From the NCBI GenBank assembly GCA_052246295.1, contig JBQQCO010000023.1: DNA of 40,627 bases; one strand, 5' to 3'. A program made the position numbers and the translations under genes. Positions 7,759 to 15,703 of the stretch are shown here, piece after piece. Origin of the DNA: Piscibacillus sp052246295 (GTDB lineage: Bacteria > Bacillota > Bacilli > Bacillales > Alkalibacillaceae). Positions within the stretch are counted from its first letter, which is position 1. Each line of letters begins with the position of its first letter. Under the pieces are notes generated by a model. The model saw only the letters and a list, made by a program, of their open reading frames with translations, did no database searches and was not told the DNA's origin.

Positions 7759-8790
7759 ATGAAAGAGTTTTTGAAACGAAAAGGTGTAGACATTAGCTTT
7801 CAAGCATATGCGATTACGGCGTTAAGTTATATGGCTTTAGGTTTGTTTGCTTCTTTAATTATTGGGGTTATTATTCAAACAATCGGAACCGAAATTCCAT
7901 ATGCGCCTGACTTTCTAGTTGAAGCGGGTGGCTATGCCATTCAAGGAGGCGTCTATGGTGGTGCGATTGGTGTTGCCGTTGCTTATGGATTAAAAGCTCC
8001 ACCACTAGTTATGTTCAGTGCATTATTTGCAGGATCATTCGCAGCGCACCCAGATTTCATCAACTCTGGTCCTGCAGGTAGTTTCATAGCAGCCTTATTT
8101 GCGATTGAAATTGGAAAATTAGTCAGTAAAGAAACAAAAATCGATATTATTGTCACGCCCTTTGTGACAATTGTGGTTGGATATTTTGTCGCGAAAATTG
8201 TAGGTGTGCCAATTGCGGAGTTCTTAACGGCATTTGGTAATGTAATCGAATGGGCGATAGAGTTGAGACCATTTTTAATGGGAATAATAGTTGCTGTCTT
8301 AATGGGACTAGCTTTAACAGCGCCGATTTCTAGTGTAGCCATCGCGATTATGCTTGATCTTGGAGGATTGGCTGCAGGGGCTGCGACAGTAGGCTGCGCT
8401 GCTCAAATGATTGGATTTGCGATAAGTAGTTATCGGGAAAACCGTTTCAGCGGCGTTATTTCACAAGGCCTAGGAACGTCCATGCTTCAAGTAGCTAACA
8501 TTATGAAGAACCCAGCGATTCTCATACCGCCGACTGTTGCAGGAGCAGTGCTTGCGCCGGTTTCCACAGTTTGGTTACAGCTAGAGAACAATGCTTACGG
8601 TGCTGGAATGGGAACAAGTGGTTTAGTAGGACCAATCATGACTTTAGAAACAATGGGCTTTACCCAGGAGATTTTTTGGACAATAGTCATTTTGTTCTTT
8701 GTAGCTCCAGCGATTATCAGCCTATTGATCTCTGAATGGTTACGTAAAAAAAAGATTATAAAGTTCGGAGATATGAAGTTAGACGTATAA
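7759..8790 (+). CDS. PTS_EIIC-type (PfoR-like) membrane protein
   Basis: This 343-residue polytopic protein with about nine or ten glycine/alanine-rich transmembrane segments resembles the PTS_EIIC_2 family, which includes the clostridial PfoR protein. These proteins look like the membrane (IIC) part of a sugar phosphotransferase system but lack IIA/IIB phosphorylation domains, and none is encoded nearby. Visible family-like blocks are GGYAIQGGVYGGAIGVAVAY (residues 54-73) and the C-terminal SGLVGPIMTLETMG. Substrate and role are unknown. It probably forms an operon with the upstream lipoprotein. An intrinsic terminator follows directly. Confidence 0.8.
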   Translation: MKEFLKRKGVDISFQAYAITALSYMALGLFASLIIGVIIQTIGTEIPYAPDFLVEAGGYAIQGGVYGGAIGVAVAYGLKAPPLVMFSALFAGSFAAHPDFINSGPAGSFIAALFAIEIGKLVSKETKIDIIVTPFVTIVVGYFVAKIVGVPIAEFLTAFGNVIEWAIELRPFLMGIIVAVLMGLALTAPISSVAIAIMLDLGGLAAGAATVGCAAQMIGFAISSYRENRFSGVISQGLGTSMLQVANIMKNPAILIPPTVAGAVLAPVSTVWLQLENNAYGAGMGTSGLVGPIMTLETMGFTQEIFWTIVILFFVAPAIISLLISEWLRKKKIIKFGDMKLDV

Positions 8791-8796
8791 CATGTT

Positions 8797-8826
8797 AGCA
8801 TGGCCATAAAGGGGTCATGCTTTTTT
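8797..8826 (+). terminator. Intrinsic terminator
   Basis: A stem AGCATGGCC / GGTCATGCT (one G-U pair) is followed by six T. It ends the lipoprotein/PTS-like operon and separates it from ytpQ. Confidence 0.85.
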
Positions 8827-8886
8827 CTTAGCTGATAAAATGGTAAAATAATGGCTAGTGTGGCTTTCGTAAAGGAGGCGAAAAAG

Positions 8887-9696
8887 ATGAAGATGACATC
8901 TATTAAAATGAAACGTAAATTAGAGGAACGTTTTAACCATGAAGAGTGGCAAACACACTTTAATCGTGATGAAGATACATTTCGAGTTGAATGGAAAGAG
9001 AGTAAAGAAGGGGTTACCATTTCATTACCAGGCGTTATTTCGAAATGGGAAAACCGAGGAGAAGAAGCACTTGATGAAATCGAGAACCATATCAAGGAAG
9101 CTTTAAAGATTATGAACGAGGAACAAACGTTAGAAGGTAAAGAGGCTAATATTTTTCCGGTTATTCGTTCAGGATCTTTTCCTAAAGAATCGAATAATGG
9201 TGAGAAGTTAATCCACCATGATCATACAGCGGAAACGAGAATTTACTACGCGTTAGACTTAGGTAAATCTTATCGATTAATAGATGAGAAAATGCTTAAG
9301 CAAGAAAATTGGGAAGAAGACCGCGTTAAAGAAGTGGCGATGTTTAATATTAGACGCCGCTCAACAGACATGAAGTCTGATGAGGTAGCGGGTAACACCT
9401 TTTATTTCTTATCATCTCAAGACGGATATGATGCTAGTAGAATTTTAAATGAAGCGTTATTAGAAGAGATGGCAAGTAAAGTTGAAGGTGAATTAGCTGT
9501 TGGGGTGCCGCACCAAGACGTTTTAATCTTTGTTGATGTAAAAAATAAAACAGGTTATGATATTTTAGCACAGATGATGATGCAGTTCTTTGCAGAAGGA
9601 CAGATCCCAATTACATCATTACCATTTATTTATGAAGATAAAAAACTCGAGCCCATCTTTATATTAGCTCAAAACAAACCAAAGGATAAGGAGTAG
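8887..9696 (+). CDS. ytpQ: YtpQ (DUF1444) protein
   Basis: This 269-residue soluble protein of the DUF1444/UPF family is equal in length to B. subtilis YtpQ as I recall it. It has no signal peptide or membrane segment. The start at 8887 is preferred over the in-frame ATG at 8851 because AAAGGAGG lies 8 bases before it and the extra twelve residues would include the ribosome binding site. The function is unknown. It is followed after 6 bases by ytpR, the conserved neighbour in bacilli, so the two form an operon. The usual ytpP (thioredoxin-like) gene that precedes ytpQ in B. subtilis is absent here. Confidence 0.88.
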   Translation: MKMTSIKMKRKLEERFNHEEWQTHFNRDEDTFRVEWKESKEGVTISLPGVISKWENRGEEALDEIENHIKEALKIMNEEQTLEGKEANIFPVIRSGSFPKESNNGEKLIHHDHTAETRIYYALDLGKSYRLIDEKMLKQENWEEDRVKEVAMFNIRRRSTDMKSDEVAGNTFYFLSSQDGYDASRILNEALLEEMASKVEGELAVGVPHQDVLIFVDVKNKTGYDILAQMMMQFFAEGQIPITSLPFIYEDKKLEPIFILAQNKPKDKE

Positions 9697-9702
9697 AGGA
9701 CC

Positions 9703-10308
9703 ATGCAATTTGTCTATAACAAACAAGGAATCGGTGATGTATTAATCATTACATTGGACCAAAAAGAGGCTGACGTCATTCATAAAAACCACGGTGATGT
9801 TACAAGACTCTTAGATGAAGAAGGTCAAATTGTTGGTTATAATATCTTTAACGTGTCTAACTATATGTCGTTAGATGGTCAGGGACCAATTGAAGTGACA
9901 GAAGAACTGGTAGCTAAGGTTAAAGATATTTTTTCTAAAAATGGTGTTCAAGATGAATTAAATGTTGATTTATCACCTAAGTTCGTTGTTGGTTATGTTA
10001 AAGAAATCGCACCTCACGAAAACGCATCAAAATTAAACGTTTGCCAAGTCGACGTTGGAGATGAGGAGCTACAAATTGTTTGTGGTGCACCAAATGTCGA
10101 CCAAGGACAAAAAGTTGTTGTCGCAAAAGTAGGTGCGATGATGCCAACTGGTATGTTAATTAAAGACTCTGAACTAAGAGGTGTTGAGTCTAGCGGCATG
10201 ATTTGCTCAGCAAAAGAATTAAACCTACCCAAAGCTAGCGAGAAGAAAGGTATTCTAGTGTTAGACGACAGTTACGAAGTAGGAGCACCGTTTAATTTAT
10301 ATAAATAA
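9703..10308 (+). CDS. ytpR: YtpR, tRNA-binding-domain protein
   Basis: This 201-residue protein has an N-terminal DUF4479-like region (about 1-85) and a C-terminal tRNA-binding OB-fold (about 88-198). The OB-fold is similar to that at the N-terminus of the phenylalanyl-tRNA synthetase beta chain and in EMAP/Arc1p proteins; visible blocks are VVGYVKEIAPHENASKLNVC, IVCGAPNV and SSGMICSAKELN. It may bind tRNA or another structured RNA; its physiological role is not established. AAGGAG lies upstream. No clear terminator is visible between this gene and the nicotinate phosphoribosyltransferase gene 117 bp downstream. Confidence 0.9.
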   Translation: MQFVYNKQGIGDVLIITLDQKEADVIHKNHGDVTRLLDEEGQIVGYNIFNVSNYMSLDGQGPIEVTEELVAKVKDIFSKNGVQDELNVDLSPKFVVGYVKEIAPHENASKLNVCQVDVGDEELQIVCGAPNVDQGQKVVVAKVGAMMPTGMLIKDSELRGVESSGMICSAKELNLPKASEKKGILVLDDSYEVGAPFNLYK

Positions 10309-10331
10309 TGTTTAATAAATAATAGTTATTA

Positions 10332-10425
10332 GAGATGGCTGTCTCAGCAGTATCCTATTGACTTAGTGCTATGAACGCACTTTTAGAGACGCCTCTTAAT
10401 CTCACGAAGATTTGAGGGAAATGCG
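10332..10425 (+). promoter_or_regulatory. Structured leader with a hairpin covering the ribosome binding site
   Basis: The 117-base gap before the nicotinate phosphoribosyltransferase gene can form several stems. GTCTC (10341-10345) pairs with GAGAC (10386-10390) around a hairpin AGTGC/GCACT (10365-10369 with 10377-10381). A second hairpin CCTC-tt-AATCT / AGATT-t-GAGG (10392-10402 with 10408-10417) occludes the GAGGG ribosome binding site 7 bases before the ATG. AGAG (10385-10388) can instead pair with CTCT (10393-10396), which would disrupt both. This looks like a translational switch but matches no riboswitch class I can recognise. Confidence 0.4.
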
Positions 10426-11544
10426 ATGAAAGAATTCACATTAAAACAACAAGGGAAAATCAAACGCTTAACTAACGAAACGTTCAAGTTTGATGAACGA
10501 GTTGGTGAAGGGTGGTTTTCAGCTGTTTACTTTTTGAAAACAAAGAAAATTGTAGAAGAACATTTAAGTGAAAATATTGTTACGATGCAATTTTTCCAGA
10601 AAAAAAATGATGCTGTATTATGCGGAACCGATGAAGCAATTGCGTTATTACATACGTTTGCCGATCATCCTGAGGATCTTGAAATTCACTCATTACAAGA
10701 TGGGGATAAGGTTAGCCCATATGAATCAGTCTTAACTGTAACGGGGCCTTATCAGAACTTCGGTTATTTAGAAGGCATCATTGATGGAATTCTATCAAGA
10801 AGGACATCGGTTGCAACAAACGTTTATAAAGTGGTTAAGGCTGCGAAATCAAACGGCAGTGATAAACCTGTGATTTTTATGGGAGATCGTGATGATCATT
10901 ACACGCAGCAAGCTGGTGACGGTTATGCGGCCTATATTGGTGGCTCAACTGCCCAAGCAACTCACGCTATGAATGAATGGTGGGGTAAGCAAGGGATGGG
11001 CACCATGCCTCACGCTTTAATCCAAATGTTTAAAGGGGATATCGTCAAGACTGCTTATGCTTATAAAGAAACATTCCCAGACGATGATTTGATTGCATTA
11101 GTTGATTACAACAATGATGTTATTACTGATTCGTTAAGGGTTGCGCGTGAGTTTGGCAACGAGTTACAAGGGGTAAGAATTGACACATCTAAGAACATGG
11201 TCGATCAATATTTCTTCAGAAACCCTCAAATTATGGGCTCCTTTGACCCAAGAGGTGTGAATCCAGAATTGGTCTTTGCACTTCGTGATGCACTAGACCA
11301 AGAGGGATACCACCACGTTAAAATCATGGCAAGTGGTGGTTTTAACGAAGAAAAAATTCAACGCTTTGAATCAATGGGTGTACCTGTTGATATGTATGGC
11401 GTTGGAAACAACCTATTGAAGATCAACATTGGTTTTACTGGTGATAATGTTAAGTTGAACAACGAGGACGAGGCTAAAGAAGGCCGCCGTTTCAACTATA
11501 ATCCAAGGCTTGAAAAAGTTGATTACCCTGTAAATCAAGATTGA
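10426..11544 (+). CDS. Nicotinate phosphoribosyltransferase, short form
   Basis: This 372-residue type II phosphoribosyltransferase should convert nicotinate and PRPP to nicotinate mononucleotide in NAD salvage. Family blocks are the N-terminal TNETFKFDERVGEG region, LEGIIDGILSRRTSVATN, QAGDGYAAYIGGSTAQATHAMNEWW around the catalytic His, LVDYNNDV, VRIDTSK and the phosphate-binding IMASGGF...YGVGNNL near the C-terminus. It is shorter than the roughly 480-residue B. subtilis-type enzyme and fits the compact group. In B. subtilis the DNA translocase gene sftA precedes murC; here this salvage gene takes that place. The C-terminus overlaps its terminator. Confidence 0.87.
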   Translation: MKEFTLKQQGKIKRLTNETFKFDERVGEGWFSAVYFLKTKKIVEEHLSENIVTMQFFQKKNDAVLCGTDEAIALLHTFADHPEDLEIHSLQDGDKVSPYESVLTVTGPYQNFGYLEGIIDGILSRRTSVATNVYKVVKAAKSNGSDKPVIFMGDRDDHYTQQAGDGYAAYIGGSTAQATHAMNEWWGKQGMGTMPHALIQMFKGDIVKTAYAYKETFPDDDLIALVDYNNDVITDSLRVAREFGNELQGVRIDTSKNMVDQYFFRNPQIMGSFDPRGVNPELVFALRDALDQEGYHHVKIMASGGFNEEKIQRFESMGVPVDMYGVGNNLLKINIGFTGDNVKLNNEDEAKEGRRFNYNPRLEKVDYPVNQD

Positions 11545-11577
11545 TTGTCGTAACGGCAATCAATCTTTGTTTTTTGT
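11538..11577 (+). terminator. Intrinsic terminator of the NAPRTase gene
   Basis: A 10-bp perfect stem (AGATTGATTG at 11538-11547 with 11557-11566) is followed by TTTGTTTTTTG. The left arm overlaps the stop codon. Confidence 0.9.
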
Positions 11578-11592
11578 TATAGCGATGATGCG

Positions 11593-11731
11593 AATGTCTC
11601 ATAAAATGTAGGCAATGACTCATAAAACCCTTAAAATTACTTATAAAATTAATTTAATGCATCGTTTCAACAAATTTCGTGTCTCATAAATGAATACTGA
11701 TGTCCTAAAAATTTTTGTATTTGGGTCAAAA
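11593..11731 (+). repeat. Intergenic element, copy B, built of ~21-bp units
   Basis: Units beginning AATG(T/A)CTCATAAAA or variants start at 11593, 11614, 11635, 11656, 11678 and 11699, i.e. steps of 21, 21, 21, 22 and 21. The element ends with TGGGTCAAAA (11722-11731). It is the homologue, in opposite orientation, of 4807-4968. It begins 16 bp after the terminator of the preceding gene. It occupies about a third of the gene-free 11545-11947; the rest of that gap holds the murC promoter region and nothing else I recognise. Confidence 0.86.
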
Positions 11732-11866
11732 GTCATTAGTGATGATCGAATTAATATAAATATGAGAGATTATTGTTATAAATCATACATAATGGGGTAA
11801 AGGTCTCTGACACCATTTTAAAATTCGATTACGACTATAATGTTTAATGTATTTATCAATGTTTTC

Positions 11867-11875
11867 TGCTATAAT
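11867..11875 (+). promoter_or_regulatory. Extended -10 promoter candidate for murC
   Basis: TGCTATAAT is a perfect extended -10 (TGnTATAAT) 72 bp before the murC start. No good -35 is seen at 16-18 bp, which extended -10 promoters tolerate. Another TATAAT occurs at 11836-11841. Confidence 0.5.
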
Positions 11876-11947
11876 GTATAAAAGCAAAATGAATTTATTA
11901 TGCATATATTATACACAGGATGATAGATATAAGCGGAGGTTCGATTA

Positions 11948-13243
11948 ATGCCGACTTACCATTTCATTGGAATAAAAGGAACCGGAATGAGTGCTCTAGC
12001 ACAAATTTTGCATGATTCCGGAGAACACGTACAAGGTTCAGATATAGAGAAGCACATTTTTACTGAAGATGCACTAAGAGAGAAAAATATTCGAATTTTA
12101 CCATTCGATGAAGCTAATATTACTGAAGGCTTAACCATTATTGCTGGTAATGCTTTTAATGATGAACATGAAGAAATTGTTAAAGCAAAAGAGTTAGGTT
12201 TAGATTTTTATCGTTATCATGAATTTTTAGGCGAATGGCTAACTAAGTTTACAAGTATCGCCGTGACAGGTGCTCATGGGAAAACGTCGACAACAGGGTT
12301 ATTAGCCCATACGTTAAAACATAATGTACCAACATCTTACTTAATTGGTGATGGAACAGGTCATGGACACCCAGAGAGTCAATATTTTGTGTTTGAGGCT
12401 TGTGAGTATCGCAGACATTTTCTAGCCTATAATCCAGATTATGCGATTATGACGAATATTGATTTTGATCACCCGGATTACTTTAGAAGTGTTGATGATG
12501 TCTTTGATGCGTTTCAATCAATGGCAATGAATGTTGAAAAAGGAATCATTGCTTGTGGTGATGATGAGTATTTACAACAGATTCAGGCAAAAGTACCAGT
12601 TGTTTATTACGGGTTCACAGAAGGTAATGATTTTCAGGCGAAAAACGTTAAGGAATCAGAAGAAGGAACGACTTTTGATGTATATGTAAGAAGTACTTTC
12701 TACGATACATTCACAATACCACAGTATGGTAACCACAGTGTGTTAAATGCATTAAGTGTCATTGCACTTATGCAGTATGAAAGCTTCACGTCACAGCAAA
12801 TTAGTCACCTGAAATCATTCCCAGGTGTGAAGCGTCGTTTTACTGAAACTGAGTGGAAGGATGGGCAGATTCTAATTGATGACTATGCACATCATCCTAA
12901 AGAAATCGAAGCAACGATTGATTCAGCTAGAAAGAAGTATCCTGAAAAAGAAGTCGTGGCAGTTTTTCAACCACACACGTTTACAAGAACAAAACAATTT
13001 ATCGATGAGTTTGCTGAAAGCTTATCCAAAGCAGATCACATTTATTTATGCGATATTTTCGCATCTGCTCGTGAAAAATCCGGAAACTTAACGATTGATC
13101 ATTTGAAAGAAAAAATTGATGGCGCCAAATTATTAAATGAAGGCGAAACAACGGTCCTTCAACAGCATGGAAACAGCGTGTTGTTATTCATGGGCGCTGG
13201 AGATATTCAAAAATATGAAGAAGAGTTTAAAAAGTTAGCTTAA
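11948..13243 (+). CDS. murC: UDP-N-acetylmuramate--L-alanine ligase
   Basis: This 431-residue cytoplasmic ligase adds L-alanine to UDP-MurNAc with ATP hydrolysis, the first peptide step of peptidoglycan synthesis. The N-terminal Rossmann motif IGIKGTGMSALA (residues 7-18), the ATP P-loop VTGAHGKTST (106-115), the central-domain TNIDFDHPDYF segment and the C-terminal DDYAHHP and FQPHTFTRT motifs are all present in order. The length is normal. A CGGAGG site lies upstream of the ATG. It is transcribed towards a small gene of 45 codons; a weak stem-loop lies between them. Confidence 0.96.
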   Translation: MPTYHFIGIKGTGMSALAQILHDSGEHVQGSDIEKHIFTEDALREKNIRILPFDEANITEGLTIIAGNAFNDEHEEIVKAKELGLDFYRYHEFLGEWLTKFTSIAVTGAHGKTSTTGLLAHTLKHNVPTSYLIGDGTGHGHPESQYFVFEACEYRRHFLAYNPDYAIMTNIDFDHPDYFRSVDDVFDAFQSMAMNVEKGIIACGDDEYLQQIQAKVPVVYYGFTEGNDFQAKNVKESEEGTTFDVYVRSTFYDTFTIPQYGNHSVLNALSVIALMQYESFTSQQISHLKSFPGVKRRFTETEWKDGQILIDDYAHHPKEIEATIDSARKKYPEKEVVAVFQPHTFTRTKQFIDEFAESLSKADHIYLCDIFASAREKSGNLTIDHLKEKIDGAKLLNEGETTVLQQHGNSVLLFMGAGDIQKYEEEFKKLA

Positions 13244-13248
13244 TGATC

Positions 13249-13285
13249 AACCAGGGGTAGAACGATTAGCTCCTGGTTATTTTCT
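13249..13285 (+). terminator. Weak stem-loop after murC
   Basis: A 7-bp stem AACCAGG / CCTGGTT with a 16-base loop is followed by ATTTTCTGTT. The U-tract is short, so termination is probably partial and the small downstream gene could be read through. Confidence 0.5.
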
Positions 13286-13303
13286 GTTAAAGAGGTGATA
13301 CAT

Positions 13304-13441
13304 ATGTCTAAAAGTACAACTTGTGCAGTTACATTAGAATTTTATCAAGATAAACATCGCTCAGGTTTGAGTGATTATCATTTATCAGATGAACAGAATA
13401 GATATGCTTCCAAAGCTTTAGATGCGTTAGAGCAATGTTAA
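13304..13441 (+). CDS. 45-residue hypothetical protein
   Basis: A complete small frame starts with ATG at 13304 behind an excellent AGAGGTGAT ribosome binding site (7 bases). The product is soluble, mildly acidic, begins MSKSTTCAVTLEF and ends ALEQC, with one Cys near each end. The frame fills the gap between murC and the next terminator exactly. I do not recognise the family. The strong initiation site and the terminator at 13474-13506 just after it argue that it is a real gene; absence of a known homologue keeps the confidence moderate. It is probably expressed by read-through from murC. Confidence 0.62.
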   Translation: MSKSTTCAVTLEFYQDKHRSGLSDYHLSDEQNRYASKALDALEQC

Positions 13442-13473
13442 GCTGATCCAACGCGACATCCAAATTACTCATG

Positions 13474-13506
13474 AAAAAGGCTGCCGAACTCATTCCGGCA
13501 GCCTTT
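13474..13506. terminator. Bidirectional intrinsic terminator
   Basis: An 11-bp perfect GC-rich stem (AAAGGCTGCCG at 13476-13486 with 13496-13506) with A and T flanks lies between the small gene and the convergent aminopeptidase gene. Confidence 0.9.
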
Positions 13507-13511
13507 AACTA

Positions 13512-14624
13512 TTATTTTAGTTGATCTGGATTAAGTACTTCTAACTCAGGAAGGACGAAGCGGCCGTCTTTTCTAACTAGCTCGCCATCGAAATACATTT
13601 CGCCTCCACCGTAATCTTCACGCTGGATGCACACCATATCCCAATGGATTGATGAGTCGTTACCGTTATAAGCATTGTCATAAGCTTGGCCAGGTGTGAA
13701 ATGGAAGCTTCCGTCGATTTTTTCATCAAATAAAATATCTTTCATTGGGTGTAAAATATATGGGTTAATGCCGATTGCAAATTCTCCTATATAACGAGCA
13801 CCTTCATCTGAATTGAATACCTCATTGATTCGTTCAGTGTCATTGGCTTTAGCGTCCACAATTTTACCGTTTTCAAACGTCAACTGTACGTTCTCAAAAG
13901 TAAACCCTTGATAAGGTGATGGCGTGTTATACGTTAGCGTTCCGTTGACAGAGTCTTTTACAGGCGCCGTGTATACTTCTCCATCTGGAATGTTCATTTG
14001 ACCTGCACATTTTATTTTCGGAATGTCTTTAACCGAGAATTTTAAGTCTGTGCCTGGACCTTTGATATGAACTTCATCTGTTTGTTCCATTTTCTTAACA
14101 AGCGCGTCCATGGCTTTGTCCATTTTTGCGTAGTCTAATGTACAAACATCGAAATAGAAATCTTCGAATGCTTCCGTACTCATGCTCGCTAGTTGCGCCA
14201 TCGATGCGTTTGGGTAACGAAGGACGCACCATTTTGTTTTAGGTACGCGAATATTTCGGTGCACACGACCAACCGTTTGACCGAATAATTTATTGTTTTC
14301 ACTTGGTACGTCAGATAACTCATTAATGTTGTCACCAGAACGAATCGCAATGTATGCATCCATATCTTCCATTACAGTTGATTCGTATTTCTCCCAAGCT
14401 TTTAGTTGTTCTTCGTTAGCACCTTTTAGTAAAGAGCGCATGACTTTAGGATCCTTAAGTTCTACAAAAGGATGCCCACCTGCTTCGTATGCTTTTTCAA
14501 TAATTGCAGATACTAATTCTTGTTGGAGGCCAGTGTTTTCAATTAAAAGTTTCTCGTTTTTCTCTAACTTTACCGAGTAATTAACGAGAAGGTCTGCTAA
14601 TTTATCAATTCTAGGATCTCTCAT
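13512..14624 (-). CDS. M29-family aminopeptidase
   Basis: This 370-residue leucyl-type metalloaminopeptidase of family M29 (thermophilic aminopeptidase T / AmpS / PepS group) removes N-terminal residues from peptides in the cytoplasm. Candidate metal ligands are in the C-terminal half: the Glu of NIPDGEVYTAP, the Glu of YIGEFAIGIN, His in DGSFHF and His in SSIHWDMV. It is somewhat shorter than the typical 400-410 residues, through shorter internal segments rather than an obvious truncation; both ends look intact. The ribosome binding site (AGTAGGTAAT) is moderate. The gene is convergent with the murC side and divergent from ytxG. Confidence 0.91.
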   Translation of the reverse strand: MRDPRIDKLADLLVNYSVKLEKNEKLLIENTGLQQELVSAIIEKAYEAGGHPFVELKDPKVMRSLLKGANEEQLKAWEKYESTVMEDMDAYIAIRSGDNINELSDVPSENNKLFGQTVGRVHRNIRVPKTKWCVLRYPNASMAQLASMSTEAFEDFYFDVCTLDYAKMDKAMDALVKKMEQTDEVHIKGPGTDLKFSVKDIPKIKCAGQMNIPDGEVYTAPVKDSVNGTLTYNTPSPYQGFTFENVQLTFENGKIVDAKANDTERINEVFNSDEGARYIGEFAIGINPYILHPMKDILFDEKIDGSFHFTPGQAYDNAYNGNDSSIHWDMVCIQREDYGGGEMYFDGELVRKDGRFVLPELEVLNPDQLK

Positions 14625-14700
14625 ATGTATTACCTACTTTCATATAAATTGATTTATAAGAATATTTTATCATATTTGTTTAAACAGATGGTAAAAGGTT

Positions 14701-14726
14701 GTTTGACAATGAAGTAATTCGGGTAT
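14701..14726 (+). promoter_or_regulatory. Sigma-B-type promoter of ytxGH
   Basis: GTTTGA (14701-14706), a 14-base spacer and GGGTAT (14721-14726) match the general-stress sigma-B consensus (GTTTaa, N12-14, GGGTAT) very well. It lies 38 bp before the ytxG start. ytxG and ytxH belong to the sigma-B regulon in B. subtilis. Confidence 0.85.
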
Positions 14727-14764
14727 AGATTAGAATAAAGAAGATATAGGAAGGTGTGAACATT

Positions 14765-15169
14765 ATGAATCTGCTACATATTTCAGCTTTGGTTGCAGCA
14801 GTCGCTTTTTTAATACTCGTCATTTATATTTCCTATACGCTTATATCGGTACGTAAGACGTTTCATCACGTAGCGAACACAGTTGAGGGTATTGAGAAGC
14901 AAATGCAAGGAATTACACATGAAACAACGGAATTATTGAAAAAGACGAATCATCTGGCAGAGGACATATCTGAAAAAACAGATAAAGTGAATATTTTATT
15001 CGACGGTGTTAAAGGAATTGGTTATACTGTGCAGGATTTTAACCAATCTTTGCAGAAATTATCAGATGAGTTAAAATTACAAGCTAATGAACACGCTGAG
15101 AAAACTACCCAGACGATTAAATGGGGTGAAGCAGCGATTCATCTTTGGAAAAAGTATAAAGAAAATTAA
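14765..15169 (+). CDS. ytxG: YtxG, DUF948 general stress membrane protein
   Basis: This protein of about 134 residues has one N-terminal transmembrane helix (about 5-27) and a long coiled-coil-prone tail, the usual DUF948 plan. It is probably a bitopic envelope protein induced by stress; the molecular role is unknown. The ATG at 14765 is chosen over an in-frame GTG at 14756 because AGGAAGGTG lies 8-10 bases before it and would abut the GTG. The sigma-B promoter is immediately upstream. ytxH follows 24 bp later. Confidence 0.88.
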   Translation: MNLLHISALVAAVAFLILVIYISYTLISVRKTFHHVANTVEGIEKQMQGITHETTELLKKTNHLAEDISEKTDKVNILFDGVKGIGYTVQDFNQSLQKLSDELKLQANEHAEKTTQTIKWGEAAIHLWKKYKEN

Positions 15170-15193
15170 TTAATTATGAGGAGGAATTGTATT

Positions 15194-15631
15194 ATGACTA
15201 ACGAAAAAGAAGTAAAAAATAATGAGGAAAACATCAACAGCAAAGACTTTTTAATCGGTTCTTTAATTGGTGGGATTGTAGGGGCTTCAGTTGCATTACT
15301 ATTTGCACCAAAATCAGGACGTGAAATGAGAGAAGATCTTAACACAGGTGCTCAACAAGTTCGTGAACGTGCTAATGAGTGGAAAGATGTTGCATATGAA
15401 AAAGGGACCGAGTGGTCATCTCAATTACAAGAGAGAAGTCGCGATTTATCTGATCGAGTGAAAGATAAAACTGGGGAACTTCAAGATCGCGTGAACCAAT
15501 TTAAAGAAGAGAAGTTAAATAAAGAAAATAAAGAAGCTTTAGAAGTTGCTGAAGCGATTGAAGAAGCTGCTGAAGAACTTGAACGTTTAGAAGCAGACCA
15601 AGCTTATGAAGAGGCAGTTCATAAAAACTAA
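15194..15631 (+). CDS. ytxH: YtxH family general stress protein
   Basis: This 145-residue protein has the YtxH domain: a short hydrophobic glycine-rich segment (about 21-40) ending in the hallmark LLFAPKSGREMREDL, followed by a long, strongly charged helical region. It is predicted to be membrane-anchored with a cytoplasmic coiled coil. Function is unknown; it is part of the sigma-B stress response in B. subtilis. The ATG at 15194 has a perfect AGGAGG 9 bases upstream; the in-frame upstream start at 15176 would overlap that site. A terminator separates it from ytxJ. Confidence 0.9.
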   Translation: MTNEKEVKNNEENINSKDFLIGSLIGGIVGASVALLFAPKSGREMREDLNTGAQQVRERANEWKDVAYEKGTEWSSQLQERSRDLSDRVKDKTGELQDRVNQFKEEKLNKENKEALEVAEAIEEAAEELERLEADQAYEEAVHKN

Positions 15632-15645
15632 AGAACGGTTATACT

Positions 15646-15678
15646 AAAGGTTGTTGGTAATCATGCCAACAACCTTTT
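15646..15678 (+). terminator. Intrinsic terminator between ytxH and ytxJ
   Basis: A 12-bp perfect stem (AAAGGTTGTTGG at 15646-15657 with 15666-15677) has an 8-base loop and a short T-run. It may attenuate rather than abolish read-through to ytxJ. Confidence 0.82.
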
Positions 15679-15703
15679 ATACCATTATAAGGAGTTTTTG
15701 ATC

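Noticed and set aside
8851..8886. Longer N-terminus for YtpQ
   Set aside because: The extra codons include the AAAGGAGG ribosome binding site of the ATG at 8887.
10332..10425. Known NAD or preQ1 riboswitch
   Set aside because: The conserved core sequences of those classes are not visible; only a generic structured leader is reported.
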